From NCBI GenBank assembly GCA_015075225.1, contig JABTUQ010000008.1, positions 48,288 through 112,287 on the forward strand: 64,000 nt of DNA, read 5' to 3'. Below are positions 39,314 through 49,729 of the stretch, in pieces (the first letter of the stretch is position 1; each line of letters opens with the position of its first letter). A program made the translations under genes and the position numbers. Origin of the DNA: Burkholderiales bacterium. Lineage in GTDB: Bacteria > Pseudomonadota > Gammaproteobacteria > Burkholderiales > Nitrosomonadaceae. The notes below the pieces were generated by a model. That model saw nothing but the letters and a program-made list of their open reading frames with translations, was not told the origin of the DNA and ran no database searches.

Positions 39314-39877
39314 TTACCGTAACGTTTTAAGTGCCTGCGCCCACTTATATAATTCATCCAGCATTGTTACTGCAGAGCTGATGTGATATTCGCCTGCTGT
39401 AAATTGTCCGTTTTCACTGATGAGCGCAGACACATTCTGAACAGCTACGGCTTCCACCATGGGCATGATTTTCAGGGTGGTCAGGGTTTGTTTCAGAATC
39501 TGCGCCGAACGCAATCCCCCCGATACGCCACCATAACTTACTATCCCGGCAGGTTTGTAATTCCATTCCTTGTACACATAGTTAAGCGCATTGAGCAGTG
39601 AAGGCGGCGGGCCAAAATTGTACTCGGGCGTCACGAATACATAAGCATCTGCTACATTGACGCTGGCAGCCCAGTTTTTTGTATGCGCATGCTGGTATTG
39701 CTGACGCACTGGGTGTTCCGGTTCGTTATATACCGGCAGATTGAATTCATCCAGGTCGATCAGCACAACTTCAAATTGGCTGTGTTGTCTGGCAAGGCTG
39801 GCAAACCATTGCGCGATATGGGGGCCAACACGGCCAGGGCGCGTGCTGCAGGTAATCACATGAAGTTTCAAGGTCAT
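39314..39877 (-). CDS. NADPH-dependent FMN reductase family protein
   Basis: ATG 39877 (MTLKLHVITCSTRPGRVGPH) follows GAAAGGAGCG and is preferred to a start 12 codons earlier. The 187-residue flavodoxin-fold protein has the FMN-phosphate loop TCSTRPGRVG, FVTPEYNFGPPPSLLNALNY and GIVSYGGVSGGLRSAQ, signatures of NADPH-dependent FMN or quinone reductases. It follows the mutarotase gene by 32 bases on the same strand. Confidence 0.87.
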   Translation of the reverse strand: MTLKLHVITCSTRPGRVGPHIAQWFASLARQHSQFEVVLIDLDEFNLPVYNEPEHPVRQQYQHAHTKNWAASVNVADAYVFVTPEYNFGPPPSLLNALNYVYKEWNYKPAGIVSYGGVSGGLRSAQILKQTLTTLKIMPMVEAVAVQNVSALISENGQFTAGEYHISSAVTMLDELYKWAQALKTLR

Positions 39878-39909
39878 CGCTCCTTTCTTCAGGATATTGA
39901 AAAAATCGG

Positions 39910-40818
39910 TCAATCCTGTTCAATCCGGTAATTGGCAACCAGCCGGAATTCACTGCCAGGCTGGATATGCACCCGGTCTGTGGCTGCATTGGTCGTCTCT
40001 ACGCAAATGAAATGCAGGTAATCGTCATCCTGCAGATCGGCCATTTCAGCCGAAATCTTTGCCCACGGGTTCCACACCACTGCTGTCCGGTTGCCTCTGG
40101 ATGTAATCAGAATGCGGCGTTTACGCGCAGCGTCGTGAATGACGAGATTGCTACCAACTGACTGGTAAATCCGATCCACTTCCGCGTCAACAGTGACTGC
40201 GCCAATCTGGTTTTTTTCCAGATTGTCATCCACCTTGTCAATATAGCGTGTGTTTTCCAGGCCGCTTACATACGTTTGCCGGATATCGCCCACACTGAAA
40301 TAGGTGTGAAATGCCTGCGTGATCGTGCATGGCTGTGTACCAGAATTGCGGGTAACCAATTCCAGATTGAGTGTGTCCCCAATCGTGATTTCAAGTTTCA
40401 GATCGAAAGCGCGCGACCAGATGGATTGCGTTTCTTCCGTATCCGTTACCCCTAGCACGATGCGGATATCGCCTGCCGCTGTTGCAGCTGTTTCCACCAC
40501 ATTCCACATACGGTTACGCATGAAACCATGCGCCGGGCGGCCTTTGCCTTCCGGATCAGGGCCAAACCAGGGCCAGCAGACCGGCACGCCGCCCTTGATT
40601 GCCTTGCCAGTCTGATAGTAAGCCTGCTGGCTTAAAAACAGCAGATCGTCCTGCGCTCCTTTTGATCGATACGCGAGCACTTGTCCGGCATAAATCGAAA
40701 TCAGCGCGCTGGCTTTGTCACTCTTGACATGAACAAAGGGCAACCCACCATCGCCTGCTGAAAAAAACACCTGCTCCCCAATTCCGTAATTTTTGTTTAA
40801 TTGTTCGATATTCATCAT
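39910..40818 (-). CDS. Glucose-6-phosphate 1-epimerase (YeaD-type aldose mutarotase)
   Basis: ATG 40818 or the adjacent ATG 40815 ([11 protein letters not shown]) starts this 302-residue protein; a longer open frame upstream has no support. Motifs of the YeaD family are [23 protein letters not shown] with the catalytic His, [12 protein letters not shown] and [20 protein letters not shown]. These enzymes interconvert anomers of hexose 6-phosphates in the cytoplasm. It is divergent from acnA. Confidence 0.87.
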   Translation of the reverse strand: MMNIEQLNKNYGIGEQVFFSAGDGGLPFVHVKSDKASALISIYAGQVLAYRSKGAQDDLLFLSQQAYYQTGKAIKGGVPVCWPWFGPDPEGKGRPAHGFMRNRMWNVVETAATAAGDIRIVLGVTDTEETQSIWSRAFDLKLEITIGDTLNLELVTRNSGTQPCTITQAFHTYFSVGDIRQTYVSGLENTRYIDKVDDNLEKNQIGAVTVDAEVDRIYQSVGSNLVIHDAARKRRILITSRGNRTAVVWNPWAKISAEMADLQDDDYLHFICVETTNAATDRVHIQPGSEFRLVANYRIEQD

Positions 40819-40958
40819 TTTTTCGTTCAGAAATACAAAAAATTCACTCACCGCTGGTGTCAGGTCAAGTATTTGGCCGCGGCCTGTGCCGAATGATAAA
40901 CTCAATCAGTTACAGCATGAATAAAAAATGCGCAAAGTCTTTCATTCAAGGAATCAAC

Positions 40959-43802
40959 ATGGCTCATAACTTGTTCAATAGCTTAAGTACGCTATCCCTC
41001 TCCAGCGGTAAGACTGTACAGTTTTACTCCCTGCCTGCCCTTGAACTGGCGGGTCTGGGGAAGATTTCCCGTCTGCCGGTTTCAATCCGCATTGTGCTGG
41101 AATCGATATTGCGCAATTACGACAAAAAGAAAATCACTGAAACCCATGTCAAACAGCTTGCCGGATGGCAACCCCAGGCCGAGCGCACACAGGAAATACC
41201 CTTTGTTGTAGCGCGTATCGTACTGCAGGATTTTACCGGCGTGCCGCTGCTGGTTGATCTGGCAGCAATGCGCAGCGCAGCAAAAAAACTGGGCAAGAAT
41301 CCAGAACTAATTGAGCCTCTGGTGCCTGTCGATCTGGTGGTGGATCACTCGATCCAGGTGGATTATTACGGCGATAGCCAGGCGATGGCACGCAACATGG
41401 AAGTGGAATTTCACCGTAACCGGGAACGTTACCAGTTCATCAAATGGGGTATGCAGGCATTTGATACCTTTGGTGTGGTGCCACCTGGCATTGGTATCGT
41501 CCACCAGGTCAATCTGGAATATCTCGCACGCGGTGTACATCAGAAGGATGGATTGGTTTATCCGGATACGCTGGTTGGTACCGATTCGCACACCACAATG
41601 ATCAACAGTATTGGTGTGGTGGGCTGGGGTGTGGGAGGTATTGAGGCTGAAGCCGGGATGCTGGGGCAGCCGGTTTATTTTCTGACACCGGATGTGGTGG
41701 GTGTCAACCTGACCGGACGATTGCAGGAAGGCGTGACCGCGACCGATCTGGTGCTGACAGTCACGGAAATGCTGCGCCGGGCCAATGTGGTGGGCAAATT
41801 TGTCGAGTTTTTCGGTGAGGGGGCAGCCTCACTCAGCCTGCCGGATCGCGCCACAATTGCCAATATGGCTCCAGAGTACGGTGCGACCATGGGTTTTTTC
41901 CCTGTGGATGAGGCAACCCTGACCTATTTCAAACATACTGGCCGCACCGACGAAGAAATTGACGCTTTCGAACGCTACTTCAGGGAACAAAAACTCTTCG
42001 GCATGCCGCATCCGGGGGAAATTGACTATAGCCAGGAGCTATCACTTGATCTGGGCACGATTGTGCCTTCTCTCGCTGGCCCCAAACGCCCGCAGGACCG
42101 GATCGCTCTCGAACATCTGAAAGCCAGTTTCACCGGACTTTTCAGCAAACCAATCAAGGAAAACGGTTATGGCAAACCCGCAGAAATGCTGGAAAATGTC
42201 TATTCCACCCGCAACGACTCCACGGAATCCAGTCTTTGTGTCGCTCCCGACAATAGTCAGAGTGAGTTGTCACTAGCTCCCGGCAGTGCTCGTAATGCTG
42301 TTGAAATGGTTAATAATCATCCTACCCGGCAAACTGCAACTGCCACACACCCCGGGAAACCGATTGAATTACACCATGGCGATATCCTGATTGCAGCCAT
42401 TACTTCCTGTACCAACACCTCCAACCCAAGCGTGCTGATTGCGGCGGGTTTGCTGGCTAAAAAGGCAGTGGAGAAAGGGCTGGCGGTCAAGAGGCATATC
42501 AAGACCTCGCTTGCTCCCGGCTCCCGTGTTGTAACCGAATATCTGAGCGCAGCAGGCTTGTTGCCTTATCTGGAACAGCTCGGTTTCAGTCTGGCGGGGT
42601 ATGGCTGTACCACTTGTATTGGCAATTCCGGACCTTTACCAGAAGTAATTGAGGAAACCGTCGTCAAGGATGATCTGGTATGTGCAGCGGTGTTATCGGG
42701 AAACCGTAACTTCGAGGCACGCGTTCATCCCAATATTCGTGCTAACTTCCTAGCATCGCCTCCGCTGGTAGTGGCCTACGCCATTGCAGGAACAGTACTG
42801 AAAGATCTGACGCGTGAGCCGCTGGGCGAGGGCAAGGATGGAAAACCGGTATGGCTGCAAGACATCTGGCCAAACAGTGCTGAAATCGAAGCGATGATGA
42901 AATTTGCGACCCAGGCCGAAACCTTCCGCCGACTGTACCGGGATTTCACGCGGGATCATCCGCTGTGGAACAACATCACTTCTGTGACTGGCCGATTGTA
43001 TAACTGGCCGGACTCCACCTACATTGCCGAACCCCCGTTTTTTGAGGATTTTTCTCTGGAAATCAACCGGGACAAGATTCCGGATGCCATTCGTGGTGCT
43101 CATGCTCTGGCAATTTTTGGGGATTCGGTGACAACCGACCATATCAGCCCGGCGGGATCCATCAAGGAATCTTCTCCGGCAGGGCAATACCTGCTGGCGC
43201 ATGGGGTGACCCGAGCGGATTTCAACAGCTACGGTTCACGCCGGGGGAATCACCACATCATGATGCGCGGCACCTTTGCCAATGTGCGTATCCGGAATCT
43301 GATGGTGCCTGGCAGTGAAGGGGGCGTTACGTTGTACCGCAGCAAAAATAATCCCAATGACGAACAAATGAGCATTTTTGATGCGGCCATGCGGTATATC
43401 GACGATGAAACCCCAACGATCGTTTTTGCCGGCAAGGAATACGGTACTGGTTCCAGCCGTGACTGGGCTGCCAAAGGAACTCAATTGCTGGGTGTCAAGG
43501 CAGTGATTGCGGAGAGCTACGAACGTATCCACCGCAGCAATCTGGTCGGTATGGGGGTGTTGCCATTGCAGTTCAGAGAAGGCGACAGCGCCAGCTCGCT
43601 AGGCATCCAAGGTAATGAAACATTCGAAATCCCTGATCTGGGAAATATACAGCCACAGCAGGAAGTTACGCTGGTAATTCACGGGATGGATGGTTCCCGC
43701 CGGGAAGTCAGGCTACGCTGCCGCATTGATACCGCCATTGAGGTTGATTATTACTACCACGGCGGCATTCTGCCTTACGTGTTGAGAAAAGCATTCGCAT
43801 AA
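40959..43802 (+). CDS. acnA: Aconitate hydratase A
   Basis: AcnA interconverts citrate and isocitrate in the TCA cycle with a [4Fe-4S] cluster. ATG 40959 follows CAAGGAATCAAC. The 947-residue protein has the first cluster Cys in [19 protein letters not shown] and the CxxC pair in [14 protein letters not shown], plus [31 protein letters not shown] and [20 protein letters not shown]. Between about residues 400 and 465 ([12 protein letters not shown] to [11 protein letters not shown]) it carries a Ser/Asn-rich linker roughly 45 residues longer than in the E. coli enzyme. Confidence 0.95.
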   Translation: MAHNLFNSLSTLSLSSGKTVQFYSLPALELAGLGKISRLPVSIRIVLESILRNYDKKKITETHVKQLAGWQPQAERTQEIPFVVARIVLQDFTGVPLLVDLAAMRSAAKKLGKNPELIEPLVPVDLVVDHSIQVDYYGDSQAMARNMEVEFHRNRERYQFIKWGMQAFDTFGVVPPGIGIVHQVNLEYLARGVHQKDGLVYPDTLVGTDSHTTMINSIGVVGWGVGGIEAEAGMLGQPVYFLTPDVVGVNLTGRLQEGVTATDLVLTVTEMLRRANVVGKFVEFFGEGAASLSLPDRATIANMAPEYGATMGFFPVDEATLTYFKHTGRTDEEIDAFERYFREQKLFGMPHPGEIDYSQELSLDLGTIVPSLAGPKRPQDRIALEHLKASFTGLFSKPIKENGYGKPAEMLENVYSTRNDSTESSLCVAPDNSQSELSLAPGSARNAVEMVNNHPTRQTATATHPGKPIELHHGDILIAAITSCTNTSNPSVLIAAGLLAKKAVEKGLAVKRHIKTSLAPGSRVVTEYLSAAGLLPYLEQLGFSLAGYGCTTCIGNSGPLPEVIEETVVKDDLVCAAVLSGNRNFEARVHPNIRANFLASPPLVVAYAIAGTVLKDLTREPLGEGKDGKPVWLQDIWPNSAEIEAMMKFATQAETFRRLYRDFTRDHPLWNNITSVTGRLYNWPDSTYIAEPPFFEDFSLEINRDKIPDAIRGAHALAIFGDSVTTDHISPAGSIKESSPAGQYLLAHGVTRADFNSYGSRRGNHHIMMRGTFANVRIRNLMVPGSEGGVTLYRSKNNPNDEQMSIFDAAMRYIDDETPTIVFAGKEYGTGSSRDWAAKGTQLLGVKAVIAESYERIHRSNLVGMGVLPLQFREGDSASSLGIQGNETFEIPDLGNIQPQQEVTLVIHGMDGSRREVRLRCRIDTAIEVDYYYHGGILPYVLRKAFA

Positions 43803-43835
43803 ACTATTTTTCTCATTCCCACGCAGTCCCCGCAA

Positions 43836-43889
43836 CAAAAAAACCGACATAGGCACTGAGTGATTCCAGGAAAGAATTACTCAGTGCCT
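43836..43889. terminator. Hairpin between convergent acnA and pstB
   Basis: AGGCACTGAGT (43851-43861) pairs perfectly with 43879-43889. On the minus strand a run of seven T (A on plus at 43837-43843) follows after 7 bases, so it best serves the pst operon; the stem could also stop acnA transcription. Confidence 0.6.
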
Positions 43890-43963
43890 GCAAGCGGGAA
43901 AACAAACTTGATCTGATATTCCACTCAACGTGGAGATGAAACAAAGTACTAAAGCAAATAGGC

Positions 43964-44761
43964 CTAACCAAAACGGCCGGTAATGTAATCTTCAGTTTTC
44001 TTGTTCTTTGGTTTGATGAAGATGGTATCGGTGGCGCCAAATTCGATCAGCTCCCCCATATACATATAGGCTGTGTAATCCGACACCCGGGCGGCCTGCT
44101 GCATGTTGTGGGTCACAATCAGAATCGTCACCTTGTTTCTAAGATCTGAGATCAATTCCTCGATGCTGGCAGTAGCAATCGGATCCAGCGCAGAAGTGGG
44201 TTCGTCAAACAACAAAATTTCCGGATCTGTTGCCAATGCGCGGGCGATACATAGCCGTTGCTGCTGCCCACCCGAAAGATTGAAGGCAAGATCCCCAAGC
44301 CGATCCTTGACCTCTTCCCATAACGCGGCGTTACGCAGCGCGTTTTCTACCTTTTCTTCCAGAATCGAGCGACGTTTGACCCCCCTTATCCTGAGACCAT
44401 AAGCCACATTTTCAAAAATTGATTTCGGAAAAGGGTTGGGCTTCTGGAATACCATGCTGATCCGCATTCTGACTTCGATTGGATCAACTTCGCGCGAGAG
44501 GATATTCTCGTTATCCGGATAAAGGATGATCTCCCCTTCATAGTTATTATGTGGGTAAAGATCGTGCATACGGTTGAAGCAGCGCAGAAAAGTCGACTTG
44601 CCGCAGCCTGATGGACCGATCAAGGCAGTCACCTGTTTTTCATAGACCACCATATCGATATTTTTAAGCGCCTGATAGCTTCCATAATAAAAGTTCAGGT
44701 TATTAACCACCGATTTCTGGGCGGTTAGCGTAGCTGTGCTGCTTGGTTTGAATATTTGCAT
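43964..44761 (-). CDS. pstB: Phosphate ABC transporter ATP-binding protein PstB
   Basis: PstB powers high-affinity phosphate uptake. The 265-residue protein has Walker [16 protein letters not shown], signature [16 protein letters not shown], Walker [15 protein letters not shown], the switch His in [12 protein letters not shown] and the PstB-specific [13 protein letters not shown]. It is last in a pstC-pstA-pstB unit, 9 bases after pstA. No phoU follows. Confidence 0.96.
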   Translation of the reverse strand: MQIFKPSSTATLTAQKSVVNNLNFYYGSYQALKNIDMVVYEKQVTALIGPSGCGKSTFLRCFNRMHDLYPHNNYEGEIILYPDNENILSREVDPIEVRMRISMVFQKPNPFPKSIFENVAYGLRIRGVKRRSILEEKVENALRNAALWEEVKDRLGDLAFNLSGGQQQRLCIARALATDPEILLFDEPTSALDPIATASIEELISDLRNKVTILIVTHNMQQAARVSDYTAYMYMGELIEFGATDTIFIKPKNKKTEDYITGRFG

Positions 44762-44770
44762 AATTTCGGT

Positions 44771-45703
44771 TTACCACTTTATTTTTTTGCGCAGGCGATA
44801 ACGCAGATAAATAGCCAATCCATTCATGAGCAAGGTCATGACAACTAGTACCAGACCAGCCGCAGCTGCATTATGCTGGAAGGCTTCCTGCGGCCTGGAG
44901 ATCCAGTTGAACATCTGAATCGGCATAACTGTAAATGGCTCCATCAGCCATTCAAACGATACAAACGGAAACTCGTCCTGGATGGGCGAAGGCGGTAGAA
45001 AAGCAATAAAAGTCAGTGCGCCGATGGTAATGATCGGCGCTGTTTCACCGATTGCACGCGCCAATCCGATAATGACACCTGTCAGAATACCGGGTGCAGA
45101 ATAAGGTATAACGTGATCTGCCACTGTTTGCCATTTGGTCGCGCCCAGGGCATAAGCCCCTTCGCGGATGGAAACCGGTATGGAACGAATCGCTTCACGG
45201 GTTGCCACGATAACAATGGGCAGAATCAGCAATGCCAATGTCAGGCCGGCAGAAAGAATGCTTTGGCCCAGTCCGAGCTCGTAAACGAACAATCCCAGCG
45301 CAAGCAGACCGTAAATAATGGAAGGTACCCCTGCAAGGTTGGTAACATTAATTTCAATGATTTCGGTAATGAGGTTTTTGGGTGCATATTCCTCAAGATA
45401 AACCCCCGCAGCCACACCGAGAGGTACAGCAGCCGCTGCGGTAACCAGCATGATTAGCGTGGTGCCTACCCACGCGGAAAGAATCCCGGCAGCTTCCGGT
45501 TTGCGTGAAGGAAACGAGGTAAAAAATTCCCAGGTCAGGCGGGGCATTCCGTCGATGATCATATTGCCGAAAAGCGCAATAAATGTCAGAACAGCGATCA
45601 TCAGCGCAACAATACCCGCTATCAGTGCCAGCAAATCCCAGCGCTTGTGATACGCAATGATGGCGCGTATTTCGTTCAGGTTATCAGAGTGATTCATGGC
45701 CAT
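44771..45703 (-). CDS. pstA: Phosphate ABC transporter permease PstA
   Basis: A 310-residue inner-membrane permease with six predicted helices and the binding-protein-dependent transport signature REGAYALGATKWQTVADHVI, GARAIGETAPI-like (GLARAIGETAPIITIGAL). N-terminal helix LLALIAGIVALMIAVLTFIA. The start at 45703 overlaps the pstC stop by one base (TAATG); a second Met two codons later is possible. Confidence 0.94.
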   Translation of the reverse strand: MAMNHSDNLNEIRAIIAYHKRWDLLALIAGIVALMIAVLTFIALFGNMIIDGMPRLTWEFFTSFPSRKPEAAGILSAWVGTTLIMLVTAAAAVPLGVAAGVYLEEYAPKNLITEIIEINVTNLAGVPSIIYGLLALGLFVYELGLGQSILSAGLTLALLILPIVIVATREAIRSIPVSIREGAYALGATKWQTVADHVIPYSAPGILTGVIIGLARAIGETAPIITIGALTFIAFLPPSPIQDEFPFVSFEWLMEPFTVMPIQMFNWISRPQEAFQHNAAAAGLVLVVMTLLMNGLAIYLRYRLRKKIKW

Positions 45704-46626
45704 TAGTAAATCTCGCGATAACGTTTGCGCAACAGGTGTCCCAGTATATTAAAAACCAGCGTCAACAGAAGAAGGGTCAGCCCCGCAGCAAAGATAGTCT
45801 GATACCCGATGCTGCCGTGCGGCAGATCTCCTAGGCTAACCTGGACAATATAAGTAGTAATGGTAGCCGCAGGTTCCATGGGATTCCATACCAGATTAGG
45901 TTGCATGCCCGCTGCAATGGCAACCACCATGGTTTCCCCAACTGCGCGGGAAATACCCAGAATATAGGCAGCAGCGATACCCGACAGAGAAGCCGGCATC
46001 ACGACCTTGACGGCAGTTTGAAACCGGGTAGCACCGATGGCGTACGAACCTTCGCGCAGATGCATGGGTACGGAACGCATAGCATCTTCAGTCATTGAAC
46101 TGACATAGGGAATGATCATGATTCCCATAACCAGGCCTGCAGACAGAAGACTGAAGCCGGGCAGTTCTGGAAGCAGTGTTTGCAGTAACGGGGTCACAAA
46201 CAATAAGGCGAAATAACCGTAAACAACAGTCGGGATGCCACCAAGCAATTCAAGAAATGGTTTGGCAATTTCTCTTACCGCGAAAGGCGCGAATTCGGAG
46301 AGATAGATCGCAATGATAGTGCCGAAGGGAAGTGCTATGACCAATGCAACCAGTGAACTGACAACCGTCCCCGAAACAAGTGGCAGGATGCCGTAATGGG
46401 CATCGTCAAATAACGGCGTCCACTGCGTATCAGTCAAAAATTCCCATATCGATACATGCTCGAAAAATATAAATGATTCCGAGATTAGCAGGTAAATAAT
46501 GGCAAACGTAATGAAAACAGAGAAAAAAGCAGCCAGAAACAACAGCATTTCGATTGATCGCTCTTTCAGGTTTCGCTTGTAGCTATGACGTAAACTTTTG
46601 GGAGAGCGGGTTTCTGGGGTAGCCAT
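45703..46626 (-). CDS. pstC: Phosphate ABC transporter permease PstC
   Basis: A 307-residue permease with six hydrophobic segments (for example MLLFLAAFFSVFITFAIIYL) and the EAA-type loop REGSYAIGATRFQTAVKVVM followed by ISRAVGETMVVAIAAG. LLGGIPTVVYGYFALLFVTP is typical of PstC. It is first in the operon. The phosphate-binding protein gene pstS is not upstream, and I see no convincing Pho box in the 200 bases before it. Confidence 0.94.
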   Translation of the reverse strand: MATPETRSPKSLRHSYKRNLKERSIEMLLFLAAFFSVFITFAIIYLLISESFIFFEHVSIWEFLTDTQWTPLFDDAHYGILPLVSGTVVSSLVALVIALPFGTIIAIYLSEFAPFAVREIAKPFLELLGGIPTVVYGYFALLFVTPLLQTLLPELPGFSLLSAGLVMGIMIIPYVSSMTEDAMRSVPMHLREGSYAIGATRFQTAVKVVMPASLSGIAAAYILGISRAVGETMVVAIAAGMQPNLVWNPMEPAATITTYIVQVSLGDLPHGSIGYQTIFAAGLTLLLLTLVFNILGHLLRKRYREIY

Positions 46627-46827
46627 TTAACGTACGGGATTCAATCCGAGTATGCAAGAGCACCTCATTCTAAAAGCCAATTATTACAATTTGATGACCA
46701 TTAGAAACGGGAATCTGTTGAAAAAAATTGCTGAATATCCATTCGAAAATGGCTAAACCATTACCATTTCCGAACGATATCAGAGGAAAGAAATTATCTT
46801 GCTGATGTCCAAACTGGAGTAAATTTC

Positions 46828-47097
46828 ATGACACTGAAGAGTACTATCAAGGAATTCGCAGCTTTTTTAGGTGACCGGGAATCCATCCTCGACAACAATT
46901 TTTCAAGAATCGCAGGCCAACTGGAATTATTGTGGGGCTACCAGGAATTTTATCTTTATCTGGATAAACTGATCATTACTGAAAAAGAGCGAAGCCGGGC
47001 GGGCTTCCCATTTGAAGCAATTCAGGAACTCGACAAGCTGAAAGAAATTCACGAGCAGTTGTGTCCCAGGGTAAGGCTGTATGCGAACGTCGGTTAA
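46828..47097 (+). CDS. Small hypothetical protein
   Basis: An 89-residue soluble, helical, mixed-charge protein starting MTLKSTIKEFAAFLGDRES, preceded by GGAG 8 bases before ATG. Pattern LWGYQEFYLYLDKLIITEKE and ELDKLKEIHEQL suggests two or three amphipathic helices. No family recognised. A strong terminator 24 bases downstream and good start context support a real gene. Confidence 0.6.
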   Translation: MTLKSTIKEFAAFLGDRESILDNNFSRIAGQLELLWGYQEFYLYLDKLIITEKERSRAGFPFEAIQELDKLKEIHEQLCPRVRLYANVG

Positions 47098-47120
47098 TTC
47101 AACAAAATTACAGGGATACA

Positions 47121-47151
47121 AAAAAACCACCCGGGCAAGGTGGTTTTTTTG
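47121..47151. terminator. Bidirectional Rho-independent terminator
   Basis: ACCACC/GGTGGT stem around CGGGCAA, with seven A before and seven T after. It lies between the convergent small ORF and ftsZ and can stop transcription from both sides, including the whole dcw operon. Confidence 0.9.
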
Positions 47152-47211
47152 TATTTACAGATCAAAACATACGATGAAATTCAGGCTGGAACAGTTCCAG
47201 ATCCGGAATTT

Positions 47212-48360
47212 CTAGTCGGCTTGCCTTCTGAGGAAAGCAGGAATATCCATTGGATCCATTCCGGCTTGTTGCATCGCCGTTACTGCGGCATTGCTTCTTC
47301 TACCCGTTCTCATGACAGCAGGCTCATCCACCTGATGTGAGGAAATACGATCATCCGTACCTGTTCTGGTATGAATGACAGTCATCGGCCTCTGGGATTG
47401 CTGGTTGATATTGCCAAGCCCTGTTGCAACCAGCGTGACACGCAGATTATCTCCCATATTTTCATCAATCACCGTACCTACGATGACAGTTGCATCTTCA
47501 GCTGTCATTTTCTTCACGATATCCATGACTTCCTGTACTTCGCGCATTTTCATGGCGGAGCTGGCAGTAATATTGACCAGCACACCACGTGCACCGGTCA
47601 GTGTGATTTCTTCAAGCAACGGGCTGGCAACGGCCTCTTCTGCGGCCATCCGTGCACGATCAACACCACCAGCAGCTGCCGAACCCATCATGGCCATGCC
47701 CATTTCAGACATGACAGTCTTGACGTCTGCAAAATCCACATTGACAAGACCCGGGCAATTGATAACTTCCGCGATTCCAGCAACAGCACCATACAGTACA
47801 TCGTTTGCTGCCTTGAATGCATCCAGCATGCTGATGTCGTTCCCCAGCACTTTCATCAGCTTGTCATTCGGGATAACGATCAGCGAATCCACGTGTTCTG
47901 CCAGCGCTTCCATACCTGCTTGCGCTGCTTTCAGGCGCTTGCCTTCAAACGAGAATGGCTTGCTGACGACTGCCACAGTCAGAATTCCCATTTCCTTGGC
48001 AATCTGGGCAACCACAGGAGCGGCACCGGTACCCGTACCACCACCCATTCCGGCGGTAATAAACAACATATCCGCACCCTGAACGATCTCGGCAATGCGA
48101 TCCCGATCCTCCAAAGCAGCTTCTTTCCCAATATCCGGATTCGCGCCTGCTCCCAATCCACGGGTAACACAAGTCCCAAGCTGCAACAGGGTTGGCGCAC
48201 GATTACTCTGAAGTGCCTGTGCATCGGTATTCATGCAAATGAATTCAACGCCTTTTACTTCATTACGAATCATGTGATCCACAGCGTTCCCGCCACATCC
48301 GCCAATACCTATGACCTTGATGACTGCTTCCAGTGGTTCGGTATTCGTGATTTCAAACAT
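47212..48360 (-). CDS. ftsZ: Cell division GTPase FtsZ
   Basis: FtsZ is the tubulin homologue that forms the division ring. The 382-residue protein has IKVIGIGGCGGNAVDHM, the tubulin signature GGGTGTGAAPVVA, VIPNDKLMKVLG, the T7 loop VNVDFADVKTVMSE, and the conserved C-terminal peptide MDIPAFLRRQAD that binds FtsA and ZipA. It is the last gene of the dcw cluster; lpxC, which follows in many proteobacteria, is not present. Confidence 0.97.
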   Translation of the reverse strand: MFEITNTEPLEAVIKVIGIGGCGGNAVDHMIRNEVKGVEFICMNTDAQALQSNRAPTLLQLGTCVTRGLGAGANPDIGKEAALEDRDRIAEIVQGADMLFITAGMGGGTGTGAAPVVAQIAKEMGILTVAVVSKPFSFEGKRLKAAQAGMEALAEHVDSLIVIPNDKLMKVLGNDISMLDAFKAANDVLYGAVAGIAEVINCPGLVNVDFADVKTVMSEMGMAMMGSAAAGGVDRARMAAEEAVASPLLEEITLTGARGVLVNITASSAMKMREVQEVMDIVKKMTAEDATVIVGTVIDENMGDNLRVTLVATGLGNINQQSQRPMTVIHTRTGTDDRISSHQVDEPAVMRTGRRSNAAVTAMQQAGMDPMDIPAFLRRQAD

Positions 48361-48427
48361 TACTTTCTCCTATTGCATGGTGAATTTTCAACAATATTCT
48401 GCAGACAGAACCTTACTAAAACCCGAT

Positions 48428-49666
48428 TTAAAAATTTTCCTGAAACCATCCTTTCATTTTCGCCAGAATTTGCTTGGTGGAACTACTCTTCAGTTTTGCC
48501 TGATGATGATGGAGACGATCTTCCATGCCTATCATCACCAGACCAATGGCAGTTGAATACCTCGGGGTACGCACAACCTCCTCCAAACTGCCATTATAGG
48601 CTGGCAACCCCAGACGAACCGGCATATGAAAAATCTCTTCCCCCAGCTCGACCATACCCAGCATGGAACTGCTGCCGCCAGTGATCACAATTCCTGATGA
48701 AAGCAATTGTTCAAAACCACTACGCCTCAATTCAGCCTGAATCAGTAGGTAGAGCTCTTCCACACGAGGTTCAATAACTTCAGCCAATGTTTGCCGCGAT
48801 AACGGGCGGGCACCACGGTTACCTACATCCGGCACCTCGACCATCTCGCGAATATCAGCCAATGCACGCAAAGCCGTACCGTAGCGGCACTTGATATCTT
48901 CCGCGTCTTTCGTAGGGGTGCGCAGTGCCATGGCAATGTCATTGGTGATCTGGTCACCCGCCACCGGGATTACTGCTGTATGCCTGATCGCGCCATCTGT
49001 AAACACAGCAATATCAGTGGTTCCACCACCAATATCGACCAGGCAAACACCAAGATCCTTTTCATCTTCGGAAAGCACTGCTTTGGCTGAAGCCAGTGGT
49101 TGCAGCACCAGATCCCGCACCTCCAGCCCGCAGCGATGAATGCATTTGGCGATATTCTGGGCTGCGGACACGGCCCCGGTTACGATGTGCACTTTGACTT
49201 CCAACCGGATGCCACTCATGCCAACAGGCTCACGCACATCTTCCTGGCCATCAATAATGAATTCCTGATTCAGGATATGCAGTATTTGCTGATCAGCTGG
49301 AATATTTACGGCTTTGGCGGTTTCCATCACCTTTTCAACATCCGCCTGAGTGACTTCCTTATCCTTGATTGCCACCATGCCATGTGAATTGAAACCACGG
49401 ATATGGTTACCGGCGATACCTGCATACACTTCACTGATCCGGCAGCCTGCCATCAGCTCGACTTCCTCAAGGGCACGCTGAATGGCATTGACAGTTGCTT
49501 CGATATTGACCACCACACCTTTTTTCAGGCCACGCGAAGAATGGCTACCCAGACCAATAATCTCGAATCCGCCCTCGGGCTTCATTTCGGCAACAATAGC
49601 CACGATTTTCGAAGTGCCGATATCAAGACCGACAATCAGATCTTTGCCTTCCTTGACTTTACTCAT
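48428..49666 (-). CDS. ftsA: Cell division protein FtsA
   Basis: FtsA is the actin-like ATPase that anchors FtsZ to the membrane. The 412-residue protein has phosphate-1 LIVGLDIGTSKIVAIVAE, the 1C-domain region GIRLEVKVHIVTGA, phosphate-2 CLVDIGGGTTDIAVFTDGA and ITGGSSSMLGM for adenosine binding. The C-terminal amphipathic helix AKMKGWFQENF is the membrane-targeting sequence. It lies 67 bases upstream of ftsZ. Confidence 0.97.
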   Translation of the reverse strand: MSKVKEGKDLIVGLDIGTSKIVAIVAEMKPEGGFEIIGLGSHSSRGLKKGVVVNIEATVNAIQRALEEVELMAGCRISEVYAGIAGNHIRGFNSHGMVAIKDKEVTQADVEKVMETAKAVNIPADQQILHILNQEFIIDGQEDVREPVGMSGIRLEVKVHIVTGAVSAAQNIAKCIHRCGLEVRDLVLQPLASAKAVLSEDEKDLGVCLVDIGGGTTDIAVFTDGAIRHTAVIPVAGDQITNDIAMALRTPTKDAEDIKCRYGTALRALADIREMVEVPDVGNRGARPLSRQTLAEVIEPRVEELYLLIQAELRRSGFEQLLSSGIVITGGSSSMLGMVELGEEIFHMPVRLGLPAYNGSLEEVVRTPRYSTAIGLVMIGMEDRLHHHQAKLKSSSTKQILAKMKGWFQENF

Positions 49667-49729
49667 TTGAAAATCCCCCCGATTTCATAGTTTTGTAGTG
49701 TTCTGATTACGCCCGGCTTCAACAAATTG

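Noticed and set aside
46627-46827. Pho box upstream of pstC
   Set aside because: No pair of CTGTCAT-like direct repeats with proper spacing could be found by eye.
47371-48684. 437-codon open frame on the plus strand
   Set aside because: Exactly antisense to ftsZ and the end of ftsA; composition is His/Asn/Cys-rich as expected from reading a gene backwards, and ftsZ/ftsA are unmistakable.
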